DNA from: Diphasiastrum complanatum
Lineage: Eukaryota > Streptophyta > Lycopodiopsida > Lycopodiales > Lycopodiaceae
DNA: 64,000 nucleotides
Reading direction: 5' to 3'
NCBI GenBank assembly: GCA_029204225.1
Contig: CM055098.1
Coordinates: forward strand, 6,111,746-6,175,745
A program made the position numbers and the translations under genes. Below are positions 20,370 to 32,465 of the stretch, piece after piece (positions within the stretch are counted from its first letter, which is position 1; each line of letters starts with the position of its first letter). The notes beneath the pieces are model-generated. The model made no database searches, was not told where the DNA came from, and saw only the letters and a program-made list of their open reading frames with translations.

Positions 20370-21711
20370 GTAGTAGGAATGGCCTAAAACCATAATTGAG
20401 CTCAAATGGACTCAATCCAGTGGACGCATGTCTCTTATCATTATACGCAAACTCCAATAGTGGTAAATGCTTTACCTAGTCTGTTTGCGTACCACTAACA
20501 TATGCTCTAAGCATATCCTCTAAGATCTGGTTCACTCTCTCTGTTTGGCCATCCGTTTGAGGATGCTCTCAGTACTACTCATCCGCAACTGTGTCCCCAG
20601 CTTTGCGAACACCTCAGTCCAAAAATTTCCCGTAAACTTGGGATCTCTGTTAGAGACAATGGACCTAGGAAGACCATGTTACCTGACTACATTCTGGATA
20701 AACAACTTAGCAACTTTCGGAGCTGTGACCTTCGTGGTCGTTGCGATGAAGTGAGCCATCTTAGAGAACCTGTCTACCACTACCATAATGGAATTAAATC
20801 CCTTCTGTGTCCTGGGTAGACCAACAATAAAGTCCATAGAGATGCTTTCCCACCTTCCTGTAGGAATCTCTAAAGGGTGGAGCAAGCCCGAAGGACTTAC
20901 TCTCTCGGCCTTGTTCACTTGACAAGACGTGCAACGCCCTAACGTCTCGCTGCAATCGTGGCCAGAAATAATGCCGTCTGACTAACTCAATAGTCCTATC
21001 AATACCCGGGTGCCCTGCGCAGGGACTATCATGGCATTCATGAAGAATCCTATGACGAAGATCCTTCAAGTCTGGCACGAAAACTTTTCCATTTCTCAAT
21101 AACATACCTTTCTTCACGATGTATGTTAAATATGTCCCAGTGTGTGTCTCTAGGGGAGCGGCAACCTCAGCTGACTCTTTCGCATGATCAATAACCTGGC
21201 GTGCCTCAGGCCACACACGCTGACAATGTGGATCGTCCTGCTGAGCCTTCTTGATCTCCTCCATGAGATCATTGTCAACTACAATAAAGCTCATCTGATG
21301 CAGTATCCGAGATAGTGCAACTGCGACCACATTTTCCTTCCCTCTTCGGAAGCGAATTTCCAAATGAAATTCCTGCATCAGCTCGGCCCACCGAGCTTGG
21401 CGGCCTCTCAAATCTGGCTGAGTGCAAAAATACTTCAAAGTATGATGGTCAGTATACACGTATAATTCAGCGCCATATAGGTAATGTCGCCACACCTTGA
21501 GCGCATGTATGATCGCATACAGCTCCTGTTCGTGCATGGGATATCTCTGCTGTGCTGGTGTCAATTTCTTACTTTCAAAGGCAACAGGTCTACCCTCTTG
21601 ACTTAACACTGCACCTATGGCAATGCCACTTGCATCCCTCTCTAGGTCAAAGGGCTTGTTGGGATCAACAATCTTGAGCACTAGAGCTGTGGAAATTTTC
21701 AGCTTATTCAC
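20370..21711 (-). pseudogene. RNase H-integrase of gypsy element D
   Basis: From 21711 leftward the frame reads LVLKIVDPNKPFDLERDASG, AVLSQEGRPVAFESKKLTPA, HEQELYAIIHALKVWRHYLY, TDHHTLKYFC, CHDSPCAGHPGIDRT and RHYFWPRLQRDVR. A frameshift near 20930 leads to NKAERVSPSGLLHPLEIPTG, ISMDFIVGLPRTQ and VVDRFSKMAHFIATT. The end, about 20370-20470, holds KRHASTGLSPFELNYGFRP. RNase H is nearly intact. RT and protease are missing upstream, and the chromodomain is missing downstream. It is the undeleted relative of fragment C. Confidence 0.88.
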
Positions 21712-22421
21712 AATTTAGAATTGAAAGAGGAAAAGGCAACTGGAAAGTAATAAAACTGTGGGGAAAAAAACACAAAGCCAAGGACAGGTAGTACTTCCCT
21801 TCCATCCTACACTGGTACAAAAGTTGGTAAAAACTTTTTTGGGTACCAAATCGGCTTGAAAAGTCAAAAAATCAGGAAAAAAGTGGGCTGTTTGACGTCG
21901 AGTTTATTCCAAACGGCAAAAGATTTTCACGAACCGTCAATTGGCATTAGGTCGCCCTCCTACTAGGCCCAATCTGCACCCTTAAAAGCAGAAACCGGAG
22001 AAAAATTGGAGAAGTTATGCCCAATCCAAAAATCTGACCTGTTTTTTGCTCGGAAACCGGCTTTTTGGTGAAATAGAGGCAAATCTGCTCCAAAACCGGC
22101 GTATGATGGCTCTATAGGATCGCTATGGATGCTAGGAACATGCTCCCAAAAGCTGATCAGGATCTGAGAAGGTTTTGGAGAAAAAATGCACTGGCCCTCC
22201 AAAAACTGTGAAATTTCTAAAATCTGAGATTTGCAGTGAATCCCTACTGATCTACAGCGACTGCCCACTAGAAATGATCCGAGACAGATCTCCCTCAAAT
22301 CTGAGCATTATATACCAAGTTATGGTGAAAAAACCAAGCTTTTTCCACTCTCTCTCTCTCTCTCTCTCTAGAACGGGCTGTTCTCTCTCTAGAACGAGCT
22401 AGAAAAGGCTCTGATACCAAT
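21712..22421 (-). other. Leader and primer site of element D
   Basis: GGCTCTGATACCA at 22407-22419 is the reversed tRNA-Met primer site, next to the LTR. Leftward lie TCTAGA-separated CT runs and a non-coding leader that joins the RNase H fragment at 21711 directly. Gag, protease and RT have therefore been deleted. Confidence 0.75.
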
Positions 22422-23872
22422 TGTGAGCAACCAAAGCTCTCTAACCTGCTCAACTCCTGAAGGCTGGTGTGTGGAATGATCCTCCCAACCATAGGTACCC
22501 CCCCTCTTGAGTCCACTACTTGCTATTCCTGTCAACATACATGAGGTACCCCCCCAGTGGTTGATCAGGCCACTTGGCGTACACACTGCATGCGACCTAT
22601 GAATAGTGAGTGACTCACGGGATACCACCCCCATGCCTCGTCATTACTGATGACACCAACTGGTCACCCCGACTGCTTGCCGGCTAGCACTAATGGCTAG
22701 GGCCCCAACGGTTACGCGACCGCATCTCTGACAGCTTGTCAGACGGTCTCACTGGATCACGGGATTTTGTGACACATCGGCTCCCACTTGGAAGCGATGC
22801 CCTTCCCGGTCACTGACCCTTGCCAACTTGGCCTTAGGCCCTCTGAGTGACCGGTCGTGCCGAGGTCATGTCAGAACTAGACCGAGTCGTAACAGAATAC
22901 ATAGAATTACTCAAGAAATCCGTCACTTTATTAATCTCAAGAAATGGACCTAAATCAACAAGCAAACATGAGAGCTTTGTTGCAAGTCTCCTCCCAACCA
23001 TAGTTGCATAGGAATAAGATAGGGAATGCCTGGCAAGGCTCACACTATATCCCCTCAAGCACCCCTTAACCCTGACACATCCTAATGTCATTACATGGCA
23101 AATTCCATGCACAACTGACCTTGCCACTTGGTAGTACCTTGACACATAGGCAAGCAAGTAGGAGGACCGTCTGACATGTGTCACTCATACACTGGACCAA
23201 GTATCCCAGGGAACATTTGATACTTGACTGGTCAACCCTCACTTTTTAGGAGGTCAGGCCAACAGATTCTCATGAGACCTAGTCGGAATTAGTCACTACA
23301 ACTGATATTCACATTGCAATTTACAATTGTCTCCACAGGCTGGTGACTTAGCCATTGACAATAACTGTGACATCTTCAAAACAATAAACTCGTGACTTAT
23401 AGACACTGATATATCCACAGTCTTGAAGCCCACACTCTATTGAATGTGGAGACAAGAGTTTCGACATGTGAAGACTCCAAAAAGACAAAGAATGTCTAAA
23501 TGCAAGACATGAAATGACCTCAAAATGTGATAGAGACAAATATTGACAACCAATAATCTCAATTCACAATATACAATAGGCAAAGGGATTCAAAGTACAT
23601 GTGACAGAACTAGTGAATGATATATACATGTCATGACCTAGTCTTACATAGCCACAACCCAAGCTATATTCCCAAGAGTGCTTATGGGATTTAAAACTCC
23701 TCATGCATGTCCATTCTAGGGTCCTAGGACTCACCCTTAACTTAAAGTCATGGTCCTAACCACTAAGGGTATTTTTTGACCCTAGGTCTTGTACCAACTA
23801 AGTTATGCTAAGGCCCTGGCTAATTGCACTTGATCAACCCCAACGTGACTTTACTCAGTTGGGGATGTAACA
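22422..23872 (-). repeat. 5' LTR of element D
   Basis: The left end TGTGAGCAACC sits two bases from the primer site. The right end GGGGATGTAACA gives TG...CA borders on the minus strand (TGTTACATCCCC...GCTCACA), about 1.45 kb. The part up to about 22900 is clearly homologous to LTR E (8909-9375) and the fragment at 15885-16130. The outer half has no second copy in the window, so the right border is less certain. A 117-codon minus frame at 22834-23184 lies inside and is not counted as a gene. Confidence 0.6.
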
Positions 23873-26186
23873 AAACCCCTCTTCAAGCTGCCTAGAGGTT
23901 AAAATCCGGTGATTTTTCTCTTTACAAAACCCATGTATGATGCTCACAATCACTTTCTTGCTGTGTTTAGCTTCAATTCAAGCCCTCGTTAGCTACTTTT
24001 GGCCTCTTGTAGACTTTCCCACACTCTTTCACCAAAAAAACGCATGCTAAAAATAAGGACGTTGGACGAAATTTTTCCCTGTTAAATACTCTATGTTATA
24101 GTATGACACTAGTATTAGAGTTCAGAACGTGTTTTATGGCTAGAATCATATATGCTTATCTTGGTTCTTAGCGGTCATGATGAATATGAATTGTTCAAAT
24201 TTTGGATTGTAGGTAACAAAAATAATTGGAAGGATTTGTATGTGTTTTGCATCATAAACTCAAGTCTACCTTTTTCAATATAAATCTTTGTAAACAACTG
24301 TTTAGCTGCATGTATCATCTGTTTTAAGCTCAAGTTTTTTTTTTTTGATGAAGCGTTTTAATTGAAACATGGACATTCCAAATGAAAAGCATGTGAAAGA
24401 ACTTCCAAATGCATGGGATCTGTGCAGTAATTTATAGTTCTGATTGATTTCAATTTGATCCAGATTTTTTGAAGGATTGTAGTTTATGAATTTACAAGAC
24501 TTTAGGGTGTATACATGAATGTACATTTATCCACATTCCAAGAGATTTTATTTCTTTACAGTTCATTAGACTGCATGAGATTAGATCTTATCAGAATACT
24601 CATATATCAAGCTAGAAAATGCAAATCGATTAAGGTTTATAGCTAGATTCTACTTGATTATAATAGAGACTCAATTCTATGAGATTCGAATTAATTAGGG
24701 ATTATAACCATCTGCATTAAATTCAAATTACTGACGTCCATAGATAGAATGCTCATAGACTTACTAGATACTCAATCTCAAAGAGTTAATTTGATCAAGG
24801 TTTATATATATAACTTAGCTGGCCAAAACTCGAAACTATCCTTGAAACGTCGTGTTTTGGTCTTTAGTAAAAGTTTCGAATGACATCTTTTATTTACTTG
24901 GACACTAGCTTGGAGCCACAAAGTCATTTTTGTTACAGGATTCAGTGAAAGTATGTAGATTGGGTGGTTTTTTCTAAGGCATCAACAGAGGCCCAATGTT
25001 TATTTCTGCATCAGGATGATGATTTTATAACTAAATAAGAGTTCAAGCTTCAGTCTCATTCTCTTGGATGGCAAAAGAGTCTCAAAGTGAAAGCCTTGCC
25101 TTTTACAATTGGGTATGCTCTTTGTTGGGGAGGCAGAGGACCTAACATTTATATCATATTAGCTTGCTTGCAGGGTCCGCTCTTGATGTAATCTTCAATG
25201 TTAGAAACCTGTTGCGACCCTTTTGGGTCGGAATGTACTGTATGTTTGGGAACGTACTGGGTCGGAACAATTTTTTTTTTTAAATTAAAAAAACAGCACA
25301 CCTGCTGGCCGCGATCTATGGAACGGGCAACTATGGATCAGACATTGGTGGCATTATCAAACGGTGTCCGAAGTGCTGCCTTCAGCGAGTGACAGTATGA
25401 TCGTATTCTGTTATCTGTTTTTGGTCCTGGTCCTTCATGTATTCTTTTATTTTCTTGATTAGCTCTATGGACATTATGTACTTTGTAACTCAATTTACAG
25501 CAGTCACCTGATAGGCATAGCCCATATGGAGCACGGAGATCCAAAATTTTGGAGCCCGTGGGCTCCAAGAAGTCCTTGCGCGAAGATCGGACTTCAATCT
25601 TGAGTTTCCATTTCCACAACAATTCGACCCAACTCTGCCACTATTTTATCATCCAAAGAAATAAGTGGTTGCAAGCTATTGGAAGATTGGACGATGCTTC
25701 CTGTTTTTTGTAGTCATAATTTTTTTGAGGGCATGATACTTGCTTGCACAATGATGAGACATTTGAATACTTACCAGCTGAAGATGCTCCACCATAATCT
25801 GTTGAACCGTAATCTGCTGAAACCTGGGTCGGAACGGGCCCTTTGTTAAATATTCAAACTATGGTTGAGAGGTAGGCCTTTGGGTGCTACATAGATAATT
25901 TTGCTGTTGCCTTGGTCCTAACTCTGACACATTTTAGAGAGTTTGCAGTATTAAGCATCCAAGTTTGACCCTGAGTAGGTTTTAAGCTAAAATATTCTCT
26001 AGAAGCAGATTTGTTTCTTAATTATGTTGTTTCTTCTTCTGATATCGGTTTTTGTTCGCTACTGAATATGACGTTAGTGGGTCTTACTACTCTAGAAGCA
26101 GATTTGCTTCTTAAGCATGATGTTGTTTCCTCTTTTGATAATCTGTTTTTGTTTACTGTATGTTTCCTATTGCTCACTTGACTCAG
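23873..26186. other. Intron-like DNA upstream of the microexon
   Basis: No gene recognised. The words TGGGTCGGAAC and GGGTCGGAA recur at about 25215, 25258 and 25825, hinting at an old insertion. The last 190 bp hold a two-copy repeat ending in the acceptor of the 20-nt exon. Confidence 0.45.
25996..26186 (+). repeat. 94-bp tandem duplication at intron end
   Basis: CTCTAGAAGCAGATTTG-TTCTTAA begins at 25996 and again at 26090, each followed by TGTTGTTTC-TCTT-TGATA and GTTTTTGTT. The second copy runs into the polypyrimidine stretch and AG (26185-26186) before the microexon. Confidence 0.75.
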
Positions 26187-26206
26187 AATTGGAAGAAACT
26201 AGACAA
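26187..26206 (+). CDS. CCDC13: CCDC13-like gene, 20-nt microexon
   Basis: The sequence AATTGGAAGAAACTAGACAA lies between an AG acceptor (GCTCACTTGACTCAG) and a GTGCTTTG donor. Two bases complete a codon from an upstream exon, then LEETRQ follows and joins in frame to VNAKLLEIQ at 26308. This continues the coiled coil and fits the spacing of animal CCDC13 as I remember it. The exon preceding it (needed in phase 1) was not found. If this microexon is not real, the next exon would have to join another upstream exon in phase 0. Confidence 0.5.
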
Positions 26207-26307
26207 GTGCTTTGTTTGTTTCTACATACAATGAATGACCAAAAACATAGACAGCATAGGTGAACAATCTCCTACATCTAGAATATTCTAATCTAATGAA
26301 AATGTAG

Positions 26308-26421
26308 GTGAATGCAAAACTTCTGGAAATACAAGGAGCAAAGTCAATGCTTTCTGCCGAAGTAGGCAGATTGCAGCATGCCTTGCAATGTGAAGTTGGG
26401 GAGCACATACCTCTTTCAAAG
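26308..26421 (+). CDS. CCDC13: CCDC13-like gene, exon (38 codons)
   Basis: Bounded by AG (AATGTAG) and GT (GTAGACAG), phase 0 at both ends. The peptide reads VNAKLLEIQGAKSMLSAEVG, then RLQHALQCEVGEHIPLSK. It is a regular coiled coil, and its end matches the L...A..EVGE.I segment that precedes the W-GR-QQI block of CCDC13. The family acts at centriolar satellites and in ciliogenesis in animals (established). A role in the flagellar apparatus of plant sperm is inferred. The gene continues at 34491 after an 8.07-kb intron. Confidence 0.72.
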
Positions 26422-28901
26422 GTAGACAGATCCAGAAAGCTTGAATGGAATCATAGAAGTTGTGTATAGCTTTTTCATTTTTTCTTTGGATGGAAGATGA
26501 CGTTCTGAATAGATTAGCAAAACAACAGGCTCTTTGTTTTACCGATCTATAAGAATTTAATGTGCTTTAAGTTCCAAAAGAGACTGGTATTTGAATGTGG
26601 ATCTTGAGATGATGGCTTGCTGTGTCCGGACAACAATTGCTTTGAAAACCTATCAGAAAGTATTCTAGGGGAGGAAAAATTGCGGTCGGTGTGGTGGTTT
26701 GAGTGTAGCATTGTTTGTTGAGGATCGAGGTGCAAGGGGAAGTATTGATGCTTGAGTGTTTCCAGATTTTTATCCAGATAAGTTCGGAGTTTTTCTTGCA
26801 AGTTTAACGTTTCAAAGTTTTCAGAATCAAGCTAATGTGAACATTGTTTAATTGGCTTACGTCCATGCACTTCTACATTGAGCAGCTTTTTCCTGTTTGG
26901 CATGTAAAGTTTTTAGGATCAAGTTAATCAGAGCTTGTTCAAGTTGCTTACATCCATGCACTCCTTCCTACGGTAGCTTTGTCAGACTCACAATTGGTGT
27001 CTCCACTTTGGTCAATTCTGAATTAGATGATCACAATTGAATAAGATTCAAAATTGGATCCTGTTGATTCAAATTGAAAAGAATTGGCAGGAAACATGTC
27101 GTAAATATATCTGCAGCTGCAGTTCATTATTGTGCATTCCTGAGAATGAAAATATAAAATCTCTTGATTGTTTCTAATTTAAATCGGACGAATTGGGAAT
27201 CTTGATTCAGTGAAACTTAAAACTCATTGGAAGTTCTTTCTTTGAAGAAGTGGTGGGATTTGAGCACGTGGGTCTTTGTATAAGTGAATTAGAATCAATG
27301 TGGATGTACTTCCATGAGAATGACGTATATGAATGCCTATGACATCAGTATAAATGTAGCGTCTCACACCTCTTGGATGTGCAATGATGTTGGCTTTACA
27401 GACTTGAACACATAGTGTAAAGGTTGTGTATTATCTTCTATCTCACTCCTGTGTTTTTGCCATACTTACGGATGCTACTTCATACATAAACACATTGAGG
27501 GCCATGTTTTTTCAGTAGGGGAGCATTATGGATGTCTAGTCCATCTAGCAATATTATTGGTGCCTCACCTTTTTGTGTCTGTATTTCGCTCAATGATGAC
27601 CCTACCTCTCTCGTTCCTTTCCATTGCTGCAAAACCATGCAAAATAGATACTATGTAAATACTATATTCTAAATGAAATAATTTATGATGTAGCTAAAGA
27701 AGAAAATATTTCATCAGGGATAAGAAATGTTTTCAAATTTGTTGATTTCTCAAATCTTTGAAAGAAGAGACTTTCTCTTACAAAAATATACTACTAAAAT
27801 CTTTAGTATGAGGAGTGGGTAGCGGGAATCGAACCCCCATAATTAGCTTGGAAGGCTAATGGTTTAATCCATGGGATCGGACACCCATATTCCGGGACCA
27901 AACAACATGGAATCAGCAAGAAAGATGTCATCGAAGATAGTTGATGTCAAGCCACATAAGTCAAAATGCTAAAAATGAATCCATGGTAAGCCATAAAGCT
28001 TCAACATAAAGAAAAACATGAAGCAAGAAACATCAACATAGATGCCAAGAATGCCAAAGGAAGATCGATCTCCTTAAATGTTGGAAGTATGTAATGGCGG
28101 CCAACACAAGTGCAGTATAAGCCACTAATAGACCTCTCAATCTGATCACAAACAAAAAAGTTACAGCGGAAAATGTCTATCAAGGGCTAGAGAAAGAAAT
28201 TGGCTAGAGAAAAAAAGAAGGTGAACAAAATTTCTACAGAGAGAAATTCAGCAACTAAAAAAGGTAAGATAGTACTCTATACCATGTTATGAACATAATC
28301 ATAGCATAAAGAGACAATACACGAAGCAAATGATAGTTCTCCTACAAAGAATGACCAAAAACATTACATGATATCATGACTAAATCCTTACAAGCAATAG
28401 CAGTGAGTTCTCTTGTAAAGATCTCAAGCAGTACCATATGAATAAGCTAAGAAATCAGTGTTTAGAATGCCTAGTTTTAGTCCCTCGAGGAACCCTAAAA
28501 GCAATATTCAAATAATCAAGGGAGGCAAAACTTCTTTGCCCTCGTATAGGATCCCCTCTCTAGATAACTAACTATTGAAAGTTGGTACATGAATAAGAAA
28601 GGGCTGTTGGGCCTATCCATGAATGAAAGGGCCCGTGGACAACATAATAAATAAAAATGGCAGGCTACGAGACATTAGTTGATTGTGAGACACTCACGTG
28701 GTGCTTGATGATGCTTAGCATTTTTCAAGATGTACGCTTAGCCACACTGTTTTAAAATACATGTCATCTCTCAAAAATAGATGAAAATCAAATTTTAAAT
28801 AGGTTCATCAAAATATACTTTGCTACCTTTAAATATATGTTCATTTGTATTAAGATAAAATATTCAGAAAGCTGTAAAACCTAACAAGAAAATGTGCTAG
28901 C
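26422..28901. other. Intron of the CCDC13-like gene, left part
   Basis: No coding signal on either strand apart from a plastid-like tRNA-Gly remnant at 27814-27888. Minus frames here are short and without domains. Confidence 0.55.
27814..27888 (-). tRNA. tRNA-Gly(UCC)-like remnant, plastid type
   Basis: On the minus strand the anticodon arm reads TTAGC-CTTCCAA-GCTAA, giving anticodon UCC. The T-arm is GGGGGTTCGATTCCCGC, followed by TACCCAC for the acceptor 3' side. From the anticodon arm onward it closely resembles plastid trnG-UCC. The 5' side (ATGGGTG) pairs with one mismatch and one wobble, and the D-arm is abnormal. Plastid trnG-UCC has an intron in the D-arm region, so the odd 5' part may be divergent or unrelated. 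Most likely an organelle-derived pseudogene. Confidence 0.55.
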
Positions 28902-29674
28902 TGTGAAGAATTGCAAAACATATCTATCTTATATATGTTGATTTTGGGGGTTCTATCCATGTAAATTGATTGTACATATTCAAGGTGTGTGAATTGAGCA
29001 CATATCCTTGTAGAATAGGGCGAGTTTGGGTTAGGTAGATCAAGTTTCAATGACATGCATAAAATCTAGTTGGTCTAGTATGACATGCAACAATGTTCAC
29101 AATGTCTAGATTGACATGCATGTAGATTTACACACTAATATGGACTTGTAGAAACTCGAGCCATCGTAAATGCATTGTGTCCTAAGTTTCTATTGTGACA
29201 TGCAAGGCATGCAAATATAGTAATGGACACATGCATGTAGTTTTATACATATCTAGTTGAGAAATTGACATTTGGAGAAAGTAGGTAGAAATTAGGTGCA
29301 ATTTCTGCGTACAAGCTGTTAGGTGTCAATATAGTGGAAGTTTACACTTGAATAGGTGTAGGGAATGCTTTGAATGCTAGTAGTACCACAAATTTTGGCT
29401 CTCCTATATATGTACATATGGTTCTCATTCATTTCTAATGATGAATCAAGCTTTGGTTAAGGTCATAATGTCAAGATTGGATCTCATTCTATTTAGCTTG
29501 TAATTGTATTCTCTCTCTAACTCGAGATTGGTGTCTTTTTCATACGCCTCAGATCTGTTGGTAGATTGTAATATTACTCTACAGGTGATCTGTGTGCTAC
29601 TACAAAGCATGGTAACGATCATTCACATTTTTTGTGTGGTTCCCCACATGTGTGAAGTTGTTGGATTTTTCACA
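28902..29674 (+). repeat. 5' LTR of element I
   Basis: It starts TGTGAAGAATTGC and ends GGATTTTTCACA, giving an inverted terminal repeat TGTGAA/TTCACA. A TATA-like CTATATATG lies at about 29403. The primer site TGGTATCAGAGCC follows without a gap. Confidence 0.92.
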
Positions 29675-30143
29675 TGGTATCAGAGCCATACCATGCTTTG
29701 AATGCTACTAACATCAGGTGTATGAAGAATTTTGTGACAATTCAAGCTAGGAAGCTGTTTAGCACTTTTCTGCTATCTATTCTTGAACAGTTTTTGGATG
29801 AATGAGATTAGAACTGATATTTTCAGGTCTGAATACAAGTTGTACAGAATTCCGACTTTTCACACGTGTGAAAATCGGAGCACTTCATTTCATTCTATTT
29901 CCTTGATGTTAAATCCAAAGGTAGTGACATTATAGCTTTCTGAAAAGCTAGAAGAGTCTACTTTCCATTGCAATCAGTTCCAAATCAATCTGATAATCCT
30001 AGTAGGAGTTATAAGCTCTTAAAAGTGACCCAAAACCTGAGTGGACACTGATCATTTTGATTGCACGATTCATCATTCATAGTTTTTGGTACTCAATCAA
30101 AGATAGAATTGGATAAGACAAGTTTCTGCTATCATAGTCACAT

Positions 30144-30261
30144 CATTTCACACAAAGGGACCCAACGAGGTTGGCTCAGTTGGTTAGCTTGGCATCCAAA
30201 GTTTCCTTGGTCCCAAGTTCGAGCCTCCTCTTGGAAACCAAGAAGCATTTCACACAAAGGG
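30144..30261 (+). mobile_element. Short tRNA-derived retroposon (SINE-like, about 86 bp) with 16-bp duplication
   Basis: The core 30160-30245 contains GGTTGGCTCAGTTGGTTAGC (box A and D-arm) and GGTCCCAAGTTCGAGCCTCC (box B and T-arm). It is flanked on both sides by the identical 16-bp word CATTTCACACAAAGGG (30144-30159 and 30246-30261), a textbook target duplication from LINE-type priming. The core is barely longer than a tRNA and lacks the usual SINE body. It may be a 3'-truncated SINE or a tRNA retropseudogene. It sits inside the leader of copia element I. Confidence 0.85.
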
Positions 30262-30842
30262 TTGCGTTTGAGTTGCATGTTTGTTTCTAGAGTGTTTTTC
30301 ATTCATTTGAAACTCGTGGAAAAGACATCTGACTTGTAAATGCTTCATCAAGAGATAGAGGCTAGATCCAAATTCAAAGTGATTGATTTTCTATTGTGAG
30401 CAAGAACTCACATAACTGTTGCAAGTTTTTGCATAGGATTTGCTAGAATACCCAATTGTTTTTTGTTCCTATTGTAAAAGAGAAGCAACACATTCAAATC
30501 CATTTTTTGAGTATACCAATCCAACAAACTCGAGATCTAGACAAAGTTTTGAGTTATTTAACACATTGCTTCAAACAATTTGAGTATTTTGAGTCAATAG
30601 TGTTGTCTTTGAGCATACACATGTGCCAAAAGATGAAAGAACCAAAATTTGTCTATACTCCAATTCACTTTGAGAGGTTGATCTAGTTTGCATTGTATTG
30701 GTGAAATATTTGAGACCTATCTCAAATACAGTTGTAAGATTTCACATAGGATTTGGTAGGTCACCCTTTGAAAATTCCTATAGTGAGAAGTGTAGCAACA
30801 TTTAGTTATATTGTTGTCCATTTACAAGAAGTCTTCACATTC

Positions 30843-32159
30843 ATGGCATCTGTAGGAGATTTTCTCTTTGAAACTAGTGAGAGACTAGATACTTCCAACT
30901 ATTCGGTTTGAAAGGATAGGATAGAATCTTTGTTGGTTCTATATGGTGTAATGGACATAGTATTAGGAATTGAAGTTGAACCTGAAGCTTGTGATGAGGC
31001 TCAAAGGTTCAAGAAGAGAGCAAGGATTGCTCTTCATATCATCAATTTGAACATCTCTGATGAGATGTTGAGAGAAATAAGTTCATGTACCTCAGCCAAG
31101 CAGACTTGGAAAACCTTAAGAACATTTTTGAAGCAAAGATCACATCAAGACTACTTACTCTTAGATATGAGATTTTCTAGTTTTCAAAGAGTTGATGAAA
31201 GTTCTTCAAGTTTTGTAATGAGAGTTAAAGATCTTCACAGAGAGATAGCATGCATAGGAGATACTCTAGAGAACAGTCAACTTGTTCAAGTAGTCCTTAA
31301 TGGACTTAGAGAAGAGTATGCAAATGTTGTGCAAACTTATGCTATCATGGAGGAGCTACCATCTATGGAGACTCTGCATGATGTTCTTATTGCTGAAGAA
31401 TGCAGGCAAAAGAACAAGCCGTTGAAGATCAACACACTTTCAAGGAAGGATGGTGGTTACTTTTCCAAGGACAAGTCAAGAGAGAGGAGCAAGAACAAAT
31501 TTTCTCAAGCCTTCACCAAGGACAAATTAAAGGACAAAACAAAGGACAAAGACCAAGAAGGAGTAGAAGATGATTCAACTCATTCTTCTAACTTCAAGAA
31601 GAAGACTCAAGGAGATCAAGCCAATTATACCATAGAAGATTTACATGCAAGTTATGGAGAAACATCTCTTATTATGTCTAGTTTCTCCTCTTTACCCTTT
31701 AATGATGTATCTTGGTATATTGATAGTGGAGCTACCAATCACATGAGTTGCTCCAAGAGTTCTTTTACTTCTATTGAATCTTATCAAGAACTTCAAGAAT
31801 CATTATACACTACTGTTGGTGATGCATGTTCAATTGAAGGGGTTGGAATTTGTTCCTTGAATCTTGCATCTTCTATGAGTTTATCACTTTCCAATGTACT
31901 TTATGTTCCTAATCTCACAAAAAATGTGATTAGTGTTGGAAAGTTATTTGATGATGGTTTTGAAGTGGAATTCAATGTCAATAATTGTTTTATAAATAAA
32001 GGTGATGAGATCCTAGCAAGTGGATATAGATATGGAGGCATTTTCAAGTTAGATGAGCATGAGAATGCAAGTACTTGTGATTTTGCATTGATGACTTGTG
32101 TTTCCAAGGAAGAAGTATGGCATAGGAGGTTGCATGTTTCCAATTTCAGATCTATATGA
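30843..32159 (+). pseudogene. gag-protease of copia element I (one stop)
   Basis: ATG 30843 starts MASVGDFLFETSERLDTSNY, followed by a TGA at 30909-30911 where copia gag usually has W (NYSVWK). From 30930 a 409-codon open frame follows. It contains a UBN2-type gag core (LNISDEMLREISSCTSAKQT, LLDMRFSSFQRV), a Lys-rich linker with no CCHC knuckle, the protease motif WYIDSGATNHMSCSKSSF with catalytic D-S-G (about 31714-31767), LYVPNLTKNVISVGKLFDDG, and a partial GAG-pre-integrase start EEVWHRRLHVS, where pol breaks off. Only one visible stop separates it from an open gag-protease frame. Confidence 0.88.
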
Positions 32160-32465
32160 TCTTTGTGATCATGATGAGGCATGGAAGCCGCGGATTTTTC
32201 AGATTCTTATGCAGCCATCTTCATGCATGTGGAATTCTCAAATCCAAGATCAGTATTAAGCATGGAGGAGGCACATCGACATAGTGGCAGATTGGTGGAA
32301 TATATTTCAAAGGCATTTGGAAAAGATTTCTATCAAAGAGATCTTATCGTGGATTTGGTAAGCGTGCTGCTATGATGGATTCTTTGGATCTTCACTTCAA
32401 ATACAAAACAAAGAATCCACACACAAAGGATCTTCATCAACATCATATAGATATATTTTAAGTAG
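32160..32465 (+). other. 3' untranslated part of element I
   Basis: Phrases such as GATCTTTGTGA-ATGATGAGGCATGG, ATCAAGCATGGAGGAGGCACAT and GGCAGATTGGTGGAATA are shared with 41460-41640, the 3' part of a related copia element. Non-coding. Confidence 0.65.

Noticed and set aside
18641-20470. Fragment F as the continuation of element D beyond P
   Set aside because: F and the end of D cover the same integrase segment (KRHAS...FELNYG), so they are separate copies.
22834-23184. 117-codon minus ORF
   Set aside because: It lies inside the LTR of element D and has no recognisable domain.
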